Made by a program: the position numbers and the translations under genes
Shown here: in pieces, positions 33,657 to 43,377 of the stretch
Layout of the letters: each line of letters opens with the position of its first letter
How positions within the stretch are numbered: the first letter of the stretch is position 1
Source of the DNA: Planctomycetota bacterium
GTDB lineage: Bacteria > Planctomycetota > UBA1135 > GCA-002686595
Direction: 5' to 3'
Length of the DNA: 64,000 nucleotides
NCBI GenBank assembly: GCA_947484275.1
Contig: CANKOY010000006.1
Span: 28,432 to 92,431, forward strand
Notes under the pieces: generated by a model
Told to the model about the DNA's origin: nothing
Databases searched by the model: none
Seen by the model: only the letters and a program-made list of their open reading frames with translations

Positions 33657-34529
33657 TCAGCGCGGCCAAGGGTAAAAGCCCTGGCCGCTCTTCTTGCCGA
33701 GTTTTCCGGCGGCGACCATGTCGCGCAAGATCTGCGGTGGGGTAAAGCGCTCACCCAGCTCGCGCGCCAGGTGTTCGGCGATACCCAAGCGCACGTCGAG
33801 CCCCACCAGGTCGGTGAGTTTGAGTGGTCCCATGGGGAAGCCGTAACCAAGCACCATCGCCTTGTCGATGTCTTCGGCGCTGGCCACACCGGACTCGAAC
33901 ATGCGCATGGCTTCCAGGCCAATGCACAGTCCCAGGCGCGATGATGCGAATCCCGGCGTGTCGCGAACTTCGATCGGGTCCTTGCCCATGCGCAGGCACA
34001 GATCCAGGGCAGTTTTCACGGCCGAGTCGGAACTCTGCTCGGCGCGAACGACTTCGATCAACCTCATCAAGTGCACGGGATTGAAAAAGTGCATGCCGAC
34101 GACGCGCTCCGGTGCGGAGCAGGCGGCTGCGATGCGCGAGACCGGAAGCGCCGAGGTGTTCGTGGCCAGGAGCACGTCCGCGTCGAGGGCCTTCGACATG
34201 CGCGCAAACAGCGTGCACTTCAGTTCGAGCTTCTCCGGGACCGCCTCAATCACCAGCTGCGCTCCGCGAATTGCAGCGTCGAAATCGGACGTGGCGACGA
34301 TCCGTTCGAGCGTGGAGTCGCGCTGTTCGGCGCTGACCTTGCCCTTCTCGATGCCCTTGTCGAGATTGGCGCGGATGGCGCTCAGTCCCCGAGCCGCCGC
34401 GGCGTCATCGACGTCGTAGAGTCGCGTGCTGACTCCGGTCAAGGCCAGGGAATGGGCAATGCCGTGGCCCATGGTGCCCGCGCCGAGCACGGCGGCGCAG
34501 TCAATCTTGCTTGCGTCGATCACGTTCAA
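33657..34529 (-). CDS. 3-hydroxyacyl-CoA dehydrogenase
   Basis: 290 residues from a TTG at 34529 (GTG at 34523 is an alternative). The NAD-binding loop GAGTMGHGIA (17-26), the IEAVPE and NTSALP segments, and FFNPVHLMRLIEVV with catalytic His are all standard for single-domain 3-hydroxybutyryl/hydroxyacyl-CoA dehydrogenases, and length is normal. It oxidises L-3-hydroxyacyl-CoA to 3-oxoacyl-CoA. An enoyl-CoA hydratase and an oxidoreductase lie upstream in the same operon, consistent with beta-oxidation or a related acyl-CoA route. Confidence 0.93.
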   Translation of the reverse strand: MNVIDASKIDCAAVLGAGTMGHGIAHSLALTGVSTRLYDVDDAAAARGLSAIRANLDKGIEKGKVSAEQRDSTLERIVATSDFDAAIRGAQLVIEAVPEKLELKCTLFARMSKALDADVLLATNTSALPVSRIAAACSAPERVVGMHFFNPVHLMRLIEVVRAEQSSDSAVKTALDLCLRMGKDPIEVRDTPGFASSRLGLCIGLEAMRMFESGVASAEDIDKAMVLGYGFPMGPLKLTDLVGLDVRLGIAEHLARELGERFTPPQILRDMVAAGKLGKKSGQGFYPWPR

Positions 34530-34543
34530 AAGTGGTTCCCTGT

Positions 34544-35578
34544 CTATGCGCCTGGAATCAGAACGATCTTGCCTGTCACCTTGCGGGCCTCGAGCAGTTC
34601 GTGGGCCGCCGCGACCTGACTGAGGGGCAAGACGCGGTCAACCGTGGGCCGGTACGCGCCGCTCTGGATGTTCGCGAAAATCTGCGGCAGCGCAGCGCGC
34701 GGTCCCATCGTGGACCCCAGCACCGACAGATTTTTCATGAACAGATGCGGCAGGGTAACCGAGACCTTCGGGCCGGTCGTGCCGCCGCAGGTCACCAGCC
34801 GCCCATTGCGTCCAAGTGTGCGCATCGACTGATCCCAAGTGGCTGGCCCGACGTGTTCGACGACCACGTCGGCGCCGCGGCCCGCAGTCAGTCCGCGGAC
34901 CTCGCGTTCCCACCCGGCTTGCGTTGGATCGAGCGCGTGATCCGCGCCCAGTTGCAAGGTATGCTTGCGCTTCTCTGCCGTGCTCGCGGTGGTAATCACT
35001 CGCGCGCCGATGTGTTTGGCGATTTGAATTGCGGCCATGCCGACGCCGCTGGTCCCGCCGATTACGAGCACGCTTTCGCCGCGCTGCAGATTGGCGCGGG
35101 AAACGAGCATGCCCCAGGCCGTCAGGTACACCAATCCGGCCGCGGCGCCGACCGTCGTATCGACGCCCTGGGGAAGCGGGAACACCTGGCGCGCCGGCAG
35201 GCAGACCAGTTCGCGGCAGAGGCCGTCGTAGTGCTCTCCGCGGATCTGATAGTCGTCCGAGAGGTGGTCATTGCCCGCGAGGTCGTGGGCCGAGGTGCCT
35301 GAGCTCGTGCCGGGTTCCACGACCACGCGGGTGCCCACGGCGGGGCCCGCAACATTGGCGCCGAGCTCCACGACCTCGCCGACTCCGTCGCAACCGAGGA
35401 TCAGCGGCAGGGGCAGGTTGACGCCCGGCATCCCCGCCCGAACCCACAGATCGAGGTGGTTGACGCTGACGGCGAGCATGCGCACGAGCACCTCACCAGC
35501 CGCTGGTCGCGGTTCAGGCAGATTCTCGACACGCAGCACCTCAGGCCCGCCGTGTGTGTGAATTCGAACGGACTGCAT
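34544..35578 (-). CDS. zinc-type alcohol dehydrogenase / quinone oxidoreductase family (MDR) with cysteine-free lobe
   Basis: 344 residues from the ATG at 35578. The MDR fold is clear: NHLDLWVR, PLILGCDGVGEVVELG, GTSGVGMAAIQIAK for NAD(P)H, and a closing KVTGKIVLIP. The structural-zinc lobe of relatives has four Cys, roughly CG.C..C.AG...LC. In this protein the same lobe reads SGTSAHDLAGNDHLS, so all four are replaced while the loop length is kept. Activity on a quinone or enal is inferred. It sits between an enoyl-CoA hydratase and a hydroxyacyl-CoA dehydrogenase. Confidence 0.88.
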   Translation of the reverse strand: MQSVRIHTHGGPEVLRVENLPEPRPAAGEVLVRMLAVSVNHLDLWVRAGMPGVNLPLPLILGCDGVGEVVELGANVAGPAVGTRVVVEPGTSSGTSAHDLAGNDHLSDDYQIRGEHYDGLCRELVCLPARQVFPLPQGVDTTVGAAAGLVYLTAWGMLVSRANLQRGESVLVIGGTSGVGMAAIQIAKHIGARVITTASTAEKRKHTLQLGADHALDPTQAGWEREVRGLTAGRGADVVVEHVGPATWDQSMRTLGRNGRLVTCGGTTGPKVSVTLPHLFMKNLSVLGSTMGPRAALPQIFANIQSGAYRPTVDRVLPLSQVAAAHELLEARKVTGKIVLIPGA

Positions 35579-36417
35579 CAGCGTCCGCGGAAAGTGGCCT
35601 TGCGTTTTTCAACGAAGGCCGAGATGCCTTCGCGCGCGTCCTCAGAGGCGAACAGGCGCGCCTGGAGTTCGCGCTCGAGGGCCAGCCCCGCATCGAGCGG
35701 GAGATCCGCGCCCCCTTGGACTGCGCGCTTCAAGAGCCCCACACCCATGGCGGCCTTCGTGGGCGAGGTGAAACTCGCCGCGTACTCTTGCACGCGGGCG
35801 ATGAATGCAGAGTCATCGGCGCTGTCGTGAAGTTGTTGCACGATCCCGAGGGCAAGCGCCTCGTCGTAGTCCATGAGCCTGCCGCTCGCCATCAATTCAA
35901 TCGCCCGAGCACGGCCGACGCAGCGTGCGAGGCGCTGGGTGCCGCCAGTGCCGGGCAGCACGCCAAGACTGATCTCCGGAAGTCCGCACTTGCCCGAACC
36001 GCGACGCGCGATGCGCAGGTCGCAGGCCAGAGCGATTTCAAGTCCGCCGCCGACGCAGTGACCGCTGAGGGCCGCGATCACGAGTTTGGGCGTCTCCTCC
36101 AGCCGCCGCAGCGTCTCATTGGCGTGCAAGCAGAAGGCGTTCTTGAACTGGGGCGTGACCTTGCCGAGCATCGCGATGTCCGCGCCTGCGCAAAAGAACT
36201 TCTCACCGGCGCCGGCGATCACGAGCACCTCGACCTCCACGTCGAAGCGCGCGCGCAGGATCGCCTCGTCGAGGTCGCGCATCATCTCGTAGGAGTAGCC
36301 GTTGGCGGGCGGATTGGTCAGCGTCAGCCACGCGACTTTTTCGACCCGCCGCCAGGTGAGCTTGCCATGGGGCAGGAGCTCGGCACCAAGCTGATTCGAG
36401 GGCACTTCAGGGGACAT
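35578..36417 (-). CDS. enoyl-CoA hydratase/isomerase
   Basis: 279 residues from the ATG at 36417, first gene of the operon. The crotonase fold is shown by [12 protein letters not shown] (about 74-85, CoA-binding and oxyanion hole), [20 protein letters not shown] and the catalytic-region [23 protein letters not shown]. It adds water to 2-enoyl-CoA or isomerises it. It overlaps the next gene by one base, so translation is coupled. Divergent from the SGNH gene over a 229-bp gap. Confidence 0.93.
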   Translation of the reverse strand: MSPEVPSNQLGAELLPHGKLTWRRVEKVAWLTLTNPPANGYSYEMMRDLDEAILRARFDVEVEVLVIAGAGEKFFCAGADIAMLGKVTPQFKNAFCLHANETLRRLEETPKLVIAALSGHCVGGGLEIALACDLRIARRGSGKCGLPEISLGVLPGTGGTQRLARCVGRARAIELMASGRLMDYDEALALGIVQQLHDSADDSAFIARVQEYAASFTSPTKAAMGVGLLKRAVQGGADLPLDAGLALERELQARLFASEDAREGISAFVEKRKATFRGR

Positions 36418-36646
36418 GAATCGGGGGCGCTGTGTCGGGTTCAGGCGGACTGTGGGGCAGGGATTCTAGCAGTCCGGCGCGGAAGTCCCTACAGCGCCAG
36501 CGCGTGTCACTGCGCCGACAAGTGAGGATCCAAGACCCGTTGTGGAGCTCGCTCTACGGGCGATGGGGGAGCAGAGGCTCACGCGTTCGATTGATTCCCT
36601 CGCGCTGCGTGCCGTACGATTGGCGGTCCGCGAATCCACGCGATCC

Positions 36647-37801
36647 ATGGCCCAATTGAGCATCAAGAAGGGTCTCTCGATTTCGCTGCTCAGCGTGCTC
36701 GGATTCTCGCTGCTCGCGGTCTTGCTGGAACTCGGGCTGCGAGCATCGGGATTCGAGCATCCGTCCGCGGAGGACCCGATCGCCATTTGGAATCGCGTCG
36801 AGGATCGCGACCTGCGTCTGGGGCAGGGTCTGCATCGATTCGCGCCCGGAGAACTGTGGGAGCCGCGTCCCGGTGCAGTGCTGCCTATGGGTTGGACCGG
36901 CGAGGTCGAGCGCATCAATCGTGACGGCTATCGCGGTCCTCTGCGCTCGGTGTCCAGAAAACCGGGCGTCCTGCGTATCGCGGTTCTAGGCGATTCATCC
37001 ACCTTCGGCTATGGGCTTCCCTTTGCGGAGAATTTCTGCGCGGGGCTCGAAGCGCAACTGGAAGCCGCGGGAACGCAGAGCGAGGTGCTCGATTTCGGCG
37101 TGATCGGATTCACTCTGCTGCAGGGCATCGAACGCTACGCGCGCAAAGTCCGGGAGTACCGCCCTGATGTCGTCATCGCGGCGTTTGGATCGGTCAACGA
37201 CCACCACGTAGCCCAAGCGCTGCCTGATGCGCAGAAAATTGCGGCCTGGACCGCTGCAGAGTCGCAGCTGCGACGGTTCGGGCGCCGGGCGCGGGAGAGC
37301 GCCCGCGTCGTGCACCTGTGCGCTTGGATCGTCGATGGGCTGCGGGACGCTGAGCGATCGAAGGACGATGAAGTCCCGCTTCATGAACTTCAGGCTGAAG
37401 AATCGCGCGCGCATCTGGGGAAGTTGGAGTACGAGTCGCTCCACAAGGGCGTAAGGCGCGTTTCCGTCGCGGAATTCGAAGCCGGCCTCGGGCGCCTGAA
37501 GCAAGCGGTCGAACTCGACGGCTCGAGGCTCTTGTTGATGTCCATGCCGCGGCGGCCCGGGGTGGATCATTCCTCGCCGATCCTGCGCAAGTACAGCCAG
37601 GCGATTTCCGCCTTCGCGGCGCAGAATCAGGTGGCGTGTTTCGACGGACACGCGGACTTTCGCGCGTACGGATTAGTCGAGCACGGCGACGGGCACTTGT
37701 TTTTCCTCCCCAATGACGATTTCCATCCGTCGCGGCGCGGTCACGCGCGCCTGGCGAGCGGATTGAGTCGGCGTGTCTTGGAACTGGTGGAATCACGGTG
37801 A
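36647..37801 (+). CDS. membrane-anchored SGNH/GDSL hydrolase-like protein
   Basis: 384 residues from the ATG at 36647. An N-terminal helix (about 7-29) anchors it, and the SGNH domain begins with the catalytic-Ser block GDSSTFGYG (about 111-119). A conserved Asn is in FGSVNDHH and the DxxH dyad of block V is in NDDFHPSRRGH. Such proteins deacetylate or acetylate glycans and lipids at the cell surface. Its stop overlaps the YfhO-like gene, so it probably acts on the same glycan. Confidence 0.85.
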   Translation: MAQLSIKKGLSISLLSVLGFSLLAVLLELGLRASGFEHPSAEDPIAIWNRVEDRDLRLGQGLHRFAPGELWEPRPGAVLPMGWTGEVERINRDGYRGPLRSVSRKPGVLRIAVLGDSSTFGYGLPFAENFCAGLEAQLEAAGTQSEVLDFGVIGFTLLQGIERYARKVREYRPDVVIAAFGSVNDHHVAQALPDAQKIAAWTAAESQLRRFGRRARESARVVHLCAWIVDGLRDAERSKDDEVPLHELQAEESRAHLGKLEYESLHKGVRRVSVAEFEAGLGRLKQAVELDGSRLLLMSMPRRPGVDHSSPILRKYSQAISAFAAQNQVACFDGHADFRAYGLVEHGDGHLFFLPNDDFHPSRRGHARLASGLSRRVLELVESR

Positions 37802-40788
37802 ATTTTCCGCCTGCGTCCGAGCCCGACGCGCGTCGCCGACGCCCGTGGCGCTTCGTTTTTGCGCTGGCGGTCATCGCGGCGTTGCTTGCTTGTTTCTTCG
37901 AGACGCCGCTTCGAAAGTTCGAGACCCACAGCTATACGGCGGCGGACCTGACCCAGGACTACAGCCTGACCAAGATCGAACGCGCTCACGTGCCGGGCAA
38001 CCGTTTGCTCTCGGATCCAGTGACCGAAATGCTGCCGTGGCTGCTCCACAACCGCAACGAATTGGGCGCTGGCCGGATTCCGCTGTGGAACGACCACAAC
38101 GCCAGCGGGGTTCCGCACCTGGCGAACTTTCAATCGGCGGTGTTTTCGCCATTTTCAGCGCCGTTTTATTGGCTCGACTTGAAGACGGCGCTCCTGGTGA
38201 GCGCGGCGCTGAAGTTGGGCGCCTTGGCGCTGTTCACGTTCCTGTTCCTCGACTTGCTCGGCCTGGGGACGGTTGCATGCATGGTCGGCGCCACGGCGTT
38301 CGCCTTCAGTGGGCACAACGTCTTGCTCCTGTCCTACCCCCACTCAGCCGCGGTGCTCGCCATGCCCGCAGGGTTGTACTTCGCGGAGCGCGCACTCTCC
38401 CGGAGCGAGCGCGGCCAAGGAATCCTAGGCGCCTGCTTCGGACTGACCCTCACGTTTGGCGTCGGGCTTCTGTGTGGCCAGCCGGAGCCGTTCTATTTCA
38501 GCGTGCTGCTCGTGGCACTCTGGTGCGCCGCGCGACTCATCGCCATGACCTGGCGCGAGTGGTTGGCGACCGGACAGGTGCGCGCGAGTCTGTGGACCGC
38601 CGGCAGGATTGCCTTTGCGAGCGCAATTGGGGCATGCCTGGGCGCGCCGCAGGTCCTGCCCTTTCTTGAATACCTGAAGCACTCGACGATCCTGGTATGG
38701 CGCTCCTCGGACCAGACACCGCTCAATATGCTGACTTGGGCGCTGTATGCCTTTCCCGATCTGCTCGGGAACCCGTCGCTCGCCTACCACTACAACTACG
38801 CGATCCCTCCGCCGAACTACGAGTCGGCAAACACTTGCTACCTAGGGGCGTTCGCGATGCTCGCCGCCCTCGTGGGTTTGAGTTGCGCGCGACGCGCGGG
38901 CGCAGCGCGGTTCTTCGGAGCAGTTTCAATCCTGTGGTTCCTGTACGCCTACGACGTCTTCGGCATCGCCAAGCTGGCAGCGGTCATCCCGACGTTGGGG
39001 CTCGCGCCCATCAACCGCAGTCAGCCCATCGGCCTGTTCGCCATGGGCGCCTGCGCTGCGATCGCGGTGCACACCGTGGGATCGATCGAGGTCAAGGCGC
39101 GCTGGAAGTGGGCCCTGGCGACCTTCCTGATCGGCGGAGGAGCGCTGTGGTCCGCTACCGTCGCCGGTTGGACCTTCTTCAAGATGATCCGCGGCAGCGG
39201 CTATGCCAAGGCGCTGCCGGCGGGCTCGGACGCGTATTTGCCCGAGCACATGCAGTTCATCGTCGTGACCTTTGCGCTGGGCCTGGCGGCACTGATCGCG
39301 CTGTGGTTCGCACAGCGGAAGTGGATTCGCGTGCCCTTGCAGCTGGCGATCTTGGTCGTGGTCTTCCTGCAGTCGGGATGGGTGCTGCGCGATTACAACC
39401 CAACCGTCGAGGATCGGTTCGTGTATCCGAAGACTCCGGCGATCGAACAGCTGGTGTCGCAGGTTGGGCGCGAGCCGCTGGTGATCCTCGGCAGCGACAC
39501 GATTCCACCGCACACCAACGGGGTCTACGGGATCAACTCCCTGTCGAGCTACGACGCGATGTGGATTCGGCGCTACGACGAGCTCTATCGCGAAGCCTTC
39601 GGACTGGGTGGCGGCAATTGGCGCCTGGCATTGCAGGCAAGCGTCAAGGGCATGAAGCGCTTCGGCGCGCGCACAGTGGCCTCGCCTGGGAGTTGGATCA
39701 AAGTCGATTCGCTCTGCGACGAGGTGCTGATTTCCCAGGACGATCTCTACACCACTGCGGAACTGACGTCAGGAACCGAGCTCGTTCAGACGATTCTCGG
39801 ACAGCGGGATCGACTGCAGGGCATCGCGTTGCAATTCTCCGTGCCGCGGCGCGTGAGCTGCAGCGTGACAGCCCGCCTTGAGGACCGTCTCACGGGACTG
39901 CTCGTGGCCTCGAAAACCTGGCGCACGGACGACTGGGTCAACGATCGCTTCGCCCGTCACGAAGAGCTGTTTGACTTCGAACCGATGCCCAATTCGCGCC
40001 ACCGGTCATTGCGTCTCGTGGTCAGTTCCCCGGACGCGAGCCCGGGCAATGCCGTTTCGCTTTGGGCGCGCGACGATTATTGGTACTGGAACCAGTTTGT
40101 GCTGCTGCGTCAGCCCCTGCGCGAAGTGGTCTGGAACCTCGAGCCCACCATGCGTCGCTTCGGCTGGCGTCCCCACGGCCGTCTGAGTGTGGGCGCCAAG
40201 CCGATCCCCGGCGGACTGGTCATGGATCAGACCTACGATCTCGAGCACTGGAACATCATCGGCCACGTGCCGGGATTCACCCTGGGCCAGCTGGCGGAAC
40301 CTGTTCCGCGCTACGGCACCGTCAGCCGCGGTATCGCGGCGCGCAAGATCGGCCAGGATTTCTTTTTGACGCACTACGGCAATCTAGATGCGCGCAACGT
40401 GGTGGTGCTCTCGTATCCACCCGGGCCGGTGATCGACAGTTCGCGCGGCCGGGTCGAGGGCGGCGAGCCTGAGGTGGAAATTCTGCGCGAGGACTCGGAT
40501 CACATTCGCCTGCGAGTGACGCGCGATTCGCCCGGATACATGGTTTTGCGCCGCGCGCACTATCCAGGGTGGGAGGCGCGCGTCAACGGAGCGACCGCGC
40601 CGGTGCTGCGCGCCGACTACGCGTTTTGTGCGGTCGAACTCGGGGCCGGGGAGAGCACGGTGGACTTCTCCTACCGTCCCGCTACCTTCCGCCACGGTTT
40701 GTGGATCGCCTTGCTGGCTCCGCTGATCGGCGGACTGTTGTTCTTCGTCACGCGCAAGCACGGCCGCGTTCAATCGCGTCCGGAATGA
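37798..40788 (+). CDS. large YfhO-like membrane protein
   Basis: 996 residues from a GTG at 37798. A cytoplasmic Arg-rich start is followed by about 12 membrane helices. A loop between helices has GRIPLWNDHNASGVPHLANFQ, the luminal signature of YfhO proteins, and the C-terminal soluble domain ends SPGYMVLRRAHYPGWEARVNG before a last helix. YfhO proteins are GT-C-fold relatives needed for glycosylation of teichoic acid or other surface polymers, using polyprenyl-phosphate sugar donors. Coupled to the SGNH hydrolase. The surrounding genes do not identify the acceptor. Confidence 0.88.
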   Translation: MNFPPASEPDARRRRPWRFVFALAVIAALLACFFETPLRKFETHSYTAADLTQDYSLTKIERAHVPGNRLLSDPVTEMLPWLLHNRNELGAGRIPLWNDHNASGVPHLANFQSAVFSPFSAPFYWLDLKTALLVSAALKLGALALFTFLFLDLLGLGTVACMVGATAFAFSGHNVLLLSYPHSAAVLAMPAGLYFAERALSRSERGQGILGACFGLTLTFGVGLLCGQPEPFYFSVLLVALWCAARLIAMTWREWLATGQVRASLWTAGRIAFASAIGACLGAPQVLPFLEYLKHSTILVWRSSDQTPLNMLTWALYAFPDLLGNPSLAYHYNYAIPPPNYESANTCYLGAFAMLAALVGLSCARRAGAARFFGAVSILWFLYAYDVFGIAKLAAVIPTLGLAPINRSQPIGLFAMGACAAIAVHTVGSIEVKARWKWALATFLIGGGALWSATVAGWTFFKMIRGSGYAKALPAGSDAYLPEHMQFIVVTFALGLAALIALWFAQRKWIRVPLQLAILVVVFLQSGWVLRDYNPTVEDRFVYPKTPAIEQLVSQVGREPLVILGSDTIPPHTNGVYGINSLSSYDAMWIRRYDELYREAFGLGGGNWRLALQASVKGMKRFGARTVASPGSWIKVDSLCDEVLISQDDLYTTAELTSGTELVQTILGQRDRLQGIALQFSVPRRVSCSVTARLEDRLTGLLVASKTWRTDDWVNDRFARHEELFDFEPMPNSRHRSLRLVVSSPDASPGNAVSLWARDDYWYWNQFVLLRQPLREVVWNLEPTMRRFGWRPHGRLSVGAKPIPGGLVMDQTYDLEHWNIIGHVPGFTLGQLAEPVPRYGTVSRGIAARKIGQDFFLTHYGNLDARNVVVLSYPPGPVIDSSRGRVEGGEPEVEILREDSDHIRLRVTRDSPGYMVLRRAHYPGWEARVNGATAPVLRADYAFCAVELGAGESTVDFSYRPATFRHGLWIALLAPLIGGLLFFVTRKHGRVQSRPE

Positions 40789-40804
40789 GCGCGCTACGGA
40801 ACGC

Positions 40805-42097
40805 TCAAGGCTGCAGCGCGCGGTCGAGCAGCTCCGCGATGTGCACAACCTGCGCGGTGCTGTTCACGCGCGCCAGGCCGCTCTGCCACTGCATCTGACA
40901 CCCGGGATTGGCCGTCACCAGGCATTGGGCGCCGATGGCCGCGAATTCTTCGAGCTTCGGGGCCAGCACGGCCTGTGATTCTTCCGGTCGCAGCATGGCG
41001 TAGATGCCCGCCGAGCCGCAGCAAGACTCGCTGCTGCGCATCTCGACCCGGGTCACACCCTCGATGCGATCGAGCAGTTGGCGCGGCTCAGCGCGGATCC
41101 CCTGGCCGTGACACAGGTGACAGGGATCGTCATAGGCAACGCGCAGCATCTCTCCAGAGCCCTCCAATATCAGCCGCTGGCTTGCGGGAAGGCGCGGCGC
41201 GACGAACTGCGAAAAGTCGACCACCTGATCCGAGAAGCGCTGGGCGCGTTGGGCCCACAGCGGGTCCTGTGCGAGCAAGCGCCCGAGTTCCTTCATGTGG
41301 GCTCCGCAACCTGCGGAATTGACCACGACCTGAGCAGTTTCGCTCCCCGCGGGGCTCAGTTTCTCAAAGGCCTCGATCGTGGCCCGCGCCAATTCGCGCG
41401 CCTGATCCAATTCGCCGTTGTGTGCATGCAGCGCACCGCAGCAAGTGCTCTCGCGCGTGGTGAGCACGTCGAAGCCGAGCTTCGTCAAGACGCTCACAGT
41501 CGCGCGGTTCACTCGGCCATACATCTCCGGCATGACGCAGCCCTCGAGCACGGCGACTGTGCCCTGACGCGTGCGCGTTGCGGCGGTGAAGGGCGCCAGC
41601 AGTCGGCGCTCGGCCGAGGGCGGGATCTCCGGTAGGCTCGCCAGGCCCTGGCCCCGGGCGCCCATGGCTCGTCCGAGGACCGGCAGAATTCCGCCGCGTT
41701 GTGCAAGGCGCAGGGCTCCGTGAACACGCGCCAGCACGAATCGCGAGCGCAGCGCAACGCGAAATCCGATCCAGCGCACAAAGCGCACGGACAGCGGCGC
41801 CGTCACGGCCGCCGCCAGGGCGGAGCGCGCGTGCTCCATCATTTCGCCGAAGCGCACGCCTGCGGGGCAGACACTCTCGCAGTGACGGCACACCAGGCAG
41901 AAATCGAGTTCAGCGCCGTAACCGGGTTCCGAGGCATCGAGCCGGCCCTCCGCCACCGCGCGCATCAGCGCGATTCTGCCGCGCGGGCTAGAGGATTCGT
42001 TGCCTGTGAGCTGATACGTCGGGCAAGTGCGCAGGCACAAACCGCAATGGATGCAGTCGAGCGTCTTCGCGTAATCCACCAACTCCGCGTCGTTCAT
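40805..42097 (-). CDS. glcF: glycolate oxidase iron-sulfur subunit
   Basis: 430 residues from the ATG at 42097. Two ferredoxin-type 4Fe-4S motifs, CIHCGLCLRTCP (15-26) and CLVCRHCESVCP (67-78), are followed by two CCG domains (CCGALHAHNGE, CCGSAGIYAM). These carry electrons from the flavin subunits to the membrane quinone pool. Order glcD-glcE-glcF, with overlapping stops and starts on the minus strand, matches the classic glycolate oxidase operon. Convergent with the YfhO-like gene, with 16 bp between stops. Confidence 0.95.
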   Translation of the reverse strand: MNDAELVDYAKTLDCIHCGLCLRTCPTYQLTGNESSSPRGRIALMRAVAEGRLDASEPGYGAELDFCLVCRHCESVCPAGVRFGEMMEHARSALAAAVTAPLSVRFVRWIGFRVALRSRFVLARVHGALRLAQRGGILPVLGRAMGARGQGLASLPEIPPSAERRLLAPFTAATRTRQGTVAVLEGCVMPEMYGRVNRATVSVLTKLGFDVLTTRESTCCGALHAHNGELDQARELARATIEAFEKLSPAGSETAQVVVNSAGCGAHMKELGRLLAQDPLWAQRAQRFSDQVVDFSQFVAPRLPASQRLILEGSGEMLRVAYDDPCHLCHGQGIRAEPRQLLDRIEGVTRVEMRSSESCCGSAGIYAMLRPEESQAVLAPKLEEFAAIGAQCLVTANPGCQMQWQSGLARVNSTAQVVHIAELLDRALQP

Positions 42098-43377
42098 GGG
42101 AACTCCGGAAACCGACCAGTGGCGAGCACGCGCGCGGGATCGAGTCGGTCGCGGATGCTTTGCATCAACTGGGCACCGGCCGGCGCGGCGCCGTGCGACT
42201 CGTGAACGAACTCGCGGGGGCCGTTGAACAGGCGCACGCGTCCGCCCTTGACGGCCAAGGCCGATCTCAATTGGGCCAGCGCTTTCACGGCCTGATCGCC
42301 GAGATCTGCGCGCGGAAGGAGCGCGACGTCAATTTGCCCCAGTCCAGGCTCGCACCAGACTCGAGGTCGGAATTCGGAACTCGCGCCGGGCGCGCGCAGC
42401 CATTCATCGAGGACGCCGAGGGCGAACGCAAACTGCGCCGGGCGGATCTCCACCCGCAACATCGGGCCGTCACTGGCGCCAAAGCCGCGGTCGCGCAACG
42501 CACCGGCATCGCTGCGAGCCTCGCTACCATGCTGCACGAGGGCGCCAGGGAAAATCGAAGACAGAATCGCGCGCTCGGCCACGACGACCTCCCGTCGACC
42601 GCCAAGACGCACGGCAAACATCCACTGCGCGTGCGCATGGGGCGGATCGAGGCGCGCCACTGAAAAGGAGATCGGCCGCGCATCGGCGGCGAGTACCTTG
42701 CCCGCGAGTTGCAGCATTTGCGCGTTGTCCGAGGCCACAGCAGTGATCGAACACTCTTCCTCGGGCAGCGGAAACAGCCGCAGGGAAGCTTCGAGGATCA
42801 CGCCCAGTGTTCCGTGGGAGCCGCAAAACAGCCGCTGCAGGTCGTAGCCCGTGACGTTCTTGACCAGCCGCCCGCCACACTTTGCGAGCGTGCCATCGCT
42901 CAGGGCGAATTCCAGTCCTAGCACGTGATCGCGCAGGGGCCCGTAGCGCAATCGATCGGAACCGCTCTGGGCTGCGCCGATGACACCGCCGAGGGTCGCT
43001 CGCTCGGGCCGCGGAACATCCGGAGTCAGACCGTGACCGCCGCTCGCGACGTGGGAAGCGAGTTCGGCGAGCGTGGTTCCCGCGCGGGCGGTCAGGGTTC
43101 CGTCGCCAGGTTCGTAGGCAACCACGCCAGCGTGCCTGCGCGTGGAGAGCAGGAAGTCGGCGCGACGCGCCGTGCGCGTCCAGCCAAGTTTCGAGCCCAA
43201 GCCCGTGACGACGATCGACCAGCCGCCGCGGCGCGCGACGCTGAGGGCCTCGAGGATGCCCTCGCGCGAGTTCGGCGTGACCAGCGGCAACTCGGGGCCA
43301 TCGCCGCAAAGCCGCGACGCGCTGAGCTGGTCGCCGCCGAAGCTCGACTCCAAGGCCTGCAGCACGCCCGAGTTCAT
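42094..43377 (-). CDS. glcE: glycolate oxidase FAD-binding subunit
   Basis: 427 residues from the ATG at 43377, overlapping the glcD stop by 4 bp. The FAD/PCMH domain occupies about 20-200 (TGLGSKLGWT, ATLGGVIGAAQSGSDRLRYG) and the C-terminal FAD-oxidase region has PAQFAFALGVLDEW and closes with the DPARVLATGRFPE tail typical of GlcE. GlcE is a second flavin subunit that with GlcD oxidises glycolate to glyoxylate. It is shorter than GlcD, as usual. The stop overlaps glcF. Confidence 0.93.
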   Translation of the reverse strand: MNSGVLQALESSFGGDQLSASRLCGDGPELPLVTPNSREGILEALSVARRGGWSIVVTGLGSKLGWTRTARRADFLLSTRRHAGVVAYEPGDGTLTARAGTTLAELASHVASGGHGLTPDVPRPERATLGGVIGAAQSGSDRLRYGPLRDHVLGLEFALSDGTLAKCGGRLVKNVTGYDLQRLFCGSHGTLGVILEASLRLFPLPEEECSITAVASDNAQMLQLAGKVLAADARPISFSVARLDPPHAHAQWMFAVRLGGRREVVVAERAILSSIFPGALVQHGSEARSDAGALRDRGFGASDGPMLRVEIRPAQFAFALGVLDEWLRAPGASSEFRPRVWCEPGLGQIDVALLPRADLGDQAVKALAQLRSALAVKGGRVRLFNGPREFVHESHGAAPAGAQLMQSIRDRLDPARVLATGRFPEFP

